Positions 30,450-32,517 of a stretch of DNA of 32,517 nt are shown here, piece by piece (positions within the stretch are counted from its first letter, which is position 1; each line of letters begins with the position of its first letter). The position numbers and the translations under genes were made by a program. Source of the DNA: DASREM01 sp035652095 (GTDB lineage Bacteria > Acidobacteriota > Terriglobia > Terriglobales > Acidobacteriaceae); the NCBI GenBank assembly GCA_035652095.1, contig DASREM010000016.1:1-32517 (forward strand). The letters run 5' to 3'. The notes beneath the pieces were generated by a model. That model searched no databases. It was given only the letters and a program-made list of their open reading frames with translations, and was not told where the DNA came from.

Positions 30450-32517
30450 TCAATCCCCCGACACAGGTTCCTCGACCTCGACCTCAGGCTTAACCGCGTG
30501 TCCGTTGCCGTTCGAGGCGCCCAGCGCTGAAATCGGCAAAAACCCGTTCTCCGCCACCGGCGCCTTCTCTTTCAGAACGACTTCGCGATACAGCGCCGCC
30601 ATGCGCGCGTTGTACGCCGGATCGTTCTTCTGCTTCGCGTCTCGCGCCCGCAGCTTCTCTTCTCGCGCATTCTTCGCGATGCCCAGCTTGTCAAGATCGC
30701 GCTGCTCTTCCTGGGTCACAATCTCATCTTTCAACACCAGCGAGTGCGCGTTTGATTCCATCTTTACGTTCTTGCCACCCGCAAAGATCTCGTGCCGCCC
30801 GTGCTCCTCATACCACTTGGTCAGCGTCGCGGTCATATGCATCTTCTCGATAATGTTCCGCCAGCCCACGCCCGTGTTGTACGCGCAGAACGAAATCTCG
30901 CCTTCCTGCGTAGCATAAGGAATGATGCACTGCTCGGTGCGCCGGAAGTCGTAGTTGAACAGATCCTGGAACCACATTCCGGCGATGAACAGGAAGTTCC
31001 AGCGGTCTTGCCGCCGCTTCATGACATCATCAATGGTTCGGTCCGGACCCACCTTGCCGTAGTTCTTGCCCGTAGCATTGAAGTTCTTATCAAACTTCCG
31101 CAGCAGGTCGATCAACTTGAAATGCGTAGGAGCCTGGAACGGATCGTAGTTCTTCATCAAAGCCAAAGCCATGCCAAACGCAGTAAGAAATTTTCCTCTC
31201 GCCCCATCCGTAACCTTAGCGACATCCTTCGCCAACTGATCTCCATGCAAGAACGCAGTAACCGGCACCGCCTCCTTGGTTTCCTTATCAATCATCACCG
31301 CCATGCCAGTCCCGCAGTTCGGATGACATCCGCAGGAGAGTTGGCCCCAGTCGTTGTTGGGTTCGCCGGCGTGGAGCATGTCGGCCCAGTCGGAGAAGGT
31401 TCCCATGAAGGAGATGGGGAACCAGTCGCGGGCGGGCTCGCCTAATCCGGTTTGATTTTTTACGTCGTGCGCCAGGTGAGACAGCGTGTAGCGCTGGGCT
31501 TGGCGGCGGTCGTCGGTTACGGCTTCGTCTCGGCCTGTGAAGGAAACTGGCTGGAAGCTCAGGAAGCCGATCGTCTTCGGATTGTCGAGAGCGAACTTGA
31601 TGATGCGTCCGACCTGTTCGTTGTTAATGCCGTTGACGATGGTCACTACCGGAACAATTTCGACTCCGGCTTTGTGCAGGTTCTCGATGGCTTTTAATTT
31701 GACGTCGAACAGGTTGCCGACTTTGCGGTGCGCGTTGGCGGCGTTGCCGATTCCGTCGAACTGCAGGTACGCATAACGCATTCCGGCTTCGGCGGCCTGC
31801 TGCGCAAATTCCAAGCTCTTCGCGAATTCAATTCCGTTGGTAGCGGCTTGGACGCTGTTGTATCCAACTTTGCGGGCGTAGCGCACGGCGTCCAGGAAAT
31901 AAGGAGACAAAGTCGGCTCGCCACCTGAGAACTGCACCGACATCTGGCGGCGCGGCTTGATGGTGATCGCGTTATCCAACATCGTCTTGATGTCTTCCCA
32001 GCTCAGTTCATGCACGAAGCCAACCTGGTTCGCGTCCATGAAGCACGGATCGCACATCATGTTGCAGCGATTGGTGAGGTCGATGGTGAGCACCGATCCG
32101 CGGCCATACTTTACCGTGGAAGATCCGTGATGATGCAGCTTCTCGTCGTTGTGCGCGAGGATGTCGCGGCCGGGGAAAACTTCTTCCAAGTGGCGCGAGA
32201 ACTCGGTGTCAATCGACATCACATCTTCGAAGTGGCCGTGCGTGGGGCAATCCTTGACCATCAGGATTTTGCCGTCGCGCTCGACGATCTGGGCCTTGAT
32301 CTCGCCGACCTTTTCGTTCATCAAGACTTCGTAGGGCAGCTTGCCGTCGAGAATCTGCTGGCGAATTTCGGGAACACACTTCGGGCAAAGCGAGTCAGTC
32401 GAGCGCGGCCATCCCAAGGGAGGCTTCGACTTCTGATAGGACTTGAGCAACGGCTTGTCGGACCACTTGGGAGTGGGAGAGGGATTGGGCTTGATGCGGT
32501 TGAGACGATCGTAAACA
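30450..32517 (-). CDS. Radical SAM protein, tetraether lipid synthase-like (5' end outside window)
   Basis: The reading frame stays open to the window edge, so at least 688 residues are visible and the start is not; a TTG at 32450 is not needed as start. The radical SAM cluster motif is NRCNMMCDPCF (about 32040-32070), followed by SGGEPT and YAYLQFDG. An N-terminal LCPKC, with MVKDCPTHGHFED 40 residues on, and a later SCGCHPNCGTGM resemble the archaeal Tes/MJ0619 (COG1964) family, which joins lipid tails into membrane-spanning lipids. The extra Cys cluster that I recall just before the radical SAM motif in archaeal Tes is absent, and the C-terminal 200 residues are extra. Acidobacteria make membrane-spanning iso-diabolic acids, so a lipid role is attractive but unproven. 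Confidence 0.8.
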   Translation of the reverse strand, partial: VYDRLNRIKPNPSPTPKWSDKPLLKSYQKSKPPLGWPRSTDSLCPKCVPEIRQQILDGKLPYEVLMNEKVGEIKAQIVERDGKILMVKDCPTHGHFEDVMSIDTEFSRHLEEVFPGRDILAHNDEKLHHHGSSTVKYGRGSVLTIDLTNRCNMMCDPCFMDANQVGFVHELSWEDIKTMLDNAITIKPRRQMSVQFSGGEPTLSPYFLDAVRYARKVGYNSVQAATNGIEFAKSLEFAQQAAEAGMRYAYLQFDGIGNAANAHRKVGNLFDVKLKAIENLHKAGVEIVPVVTIVNGINNEQVGRIIKFALDNPKTIGFLSFQPVSFTGRDEAVTDDRRQAQRYTLSHLAHDVKNQTGLGEPARDWFPISFMGTFSDWADMLHAGEPNNDWGQLSCGCHPNCGTGMAVMIDKETKEAVPVTAFLHGDQLAKDVAKVTDGARGKFLTAFGMALALMKNYDPFQAPTHFKLIDLLRKFDKNFNATGKNYGKVGPDRTIDDVMKRRQDRWNFLFIAGMWFQDLFNYDFRRTEQCIIPYATQEGEISFCAYNTGVGWRNIIEKMHMTATLTKWYEEHGRHEIFAGGKNVKMESNAHSLVLKDEIVTQEEQRDLDKLGIAKNAREEKLRARDAKQKNDPAYNARMAALYREVVLKEKAPVAENGFLPISALGASNGNGHAVKPEVEVEEPVSGD

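Noticed and set aside
32448..32450. TTG as the start of the radical SAM gene
   Set aside because: The frame continues without a stop to the window edge (ending residues KPNPSPTPKWSDKPL), so the true start is probably outside.

Overview
The window (about 32.5 kb, GC-rich, no rRNA or tRNA seen) reads like the chromosome of a soil-type Acidobacteriota, probably class Terriglobia. This is an inference from gene content: bacillithiol synthase BshC, DUF4440/SnoaL-type secreted proteins, TPR lipoproteins, an Asp-box propeller, a PD-(D/E)XK nuclease of the intron-associated family, a small SET-domain methyltransferase and a large tetraether-synthase-like radical SAM protein. Dispersed intergenic repeats add to the picture. 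No prophage, insertion sequence, CRISPR array or secondary-metabolite cluster is visible.

Layout. 1-301 is a leader with a palindrome and possible RNA helices. 302-3167 (+) encodes a helix-hairpin-helix protein, a SAM methyltransferase and BshC. 3169-6862 (-) is a likely operon of penicillin-acylase-like hydrolase, HAD hydrolase and LysE-type exporter. 7007-8458 (+) holds a small membrane protein, a zinc-ribbon/coiled-coil protein and a glycerophosphodiesterase, converging on RmuC (8461-9789, -). Then come a CAP-domain protein (+), an 84-residue orphan (-), a repeat-filled gap, a DUF72 protein (+) and a SET-domain protein (-).

12909-16746 (+) is a tightly coupled three-gene unit: ornithine-cyclodeaminase-like protein, membrane-anchored TPR protein and a CLC chloride transporter with CBS domains; start and stop codons overlap at both junctions. 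After a triple palindrome and a coiled-coil orphan (-) come a zinc alcohol dehydrogenase and an eleven-repeat Asp-box propeller (+), then a LolA-like/TPR protein and a DUF4440 protein (-). A broken response-regulator receiver lies directly before a 1003-residue six-PAS histidine kinase (+). The last third has the stand-alone PD-(D/E)XK protein (+), a TPR lipoprotein (-), a SnoaL-like protein (+), a small lipoprotein (-), and the 3' part of the radical SAM gene (-), which runs off the window edge.

The most unusual signals are intergenic. (1) Seven copies of a palindrome with a CCCAC...GTGGG stem sit at the 3' ends of plus-strand genes, and both arms change together between copies. (2) A CTTCGTG/CCTTGGTGGT repeat family occurs as one cluster and three single copies, three of them ending in an A-run; one A-run forms the U-tract of the radical SAM gene's terminator. 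(3) Eight consecutive 8-bp CCTTGAAA-type units lie between that terminator and the stop codon. Among genes, the SET protein with a basic tail, the radical SAM protein and the cyclodeaminase-TPR-CLC unit are the best candidates for undescribed biology.
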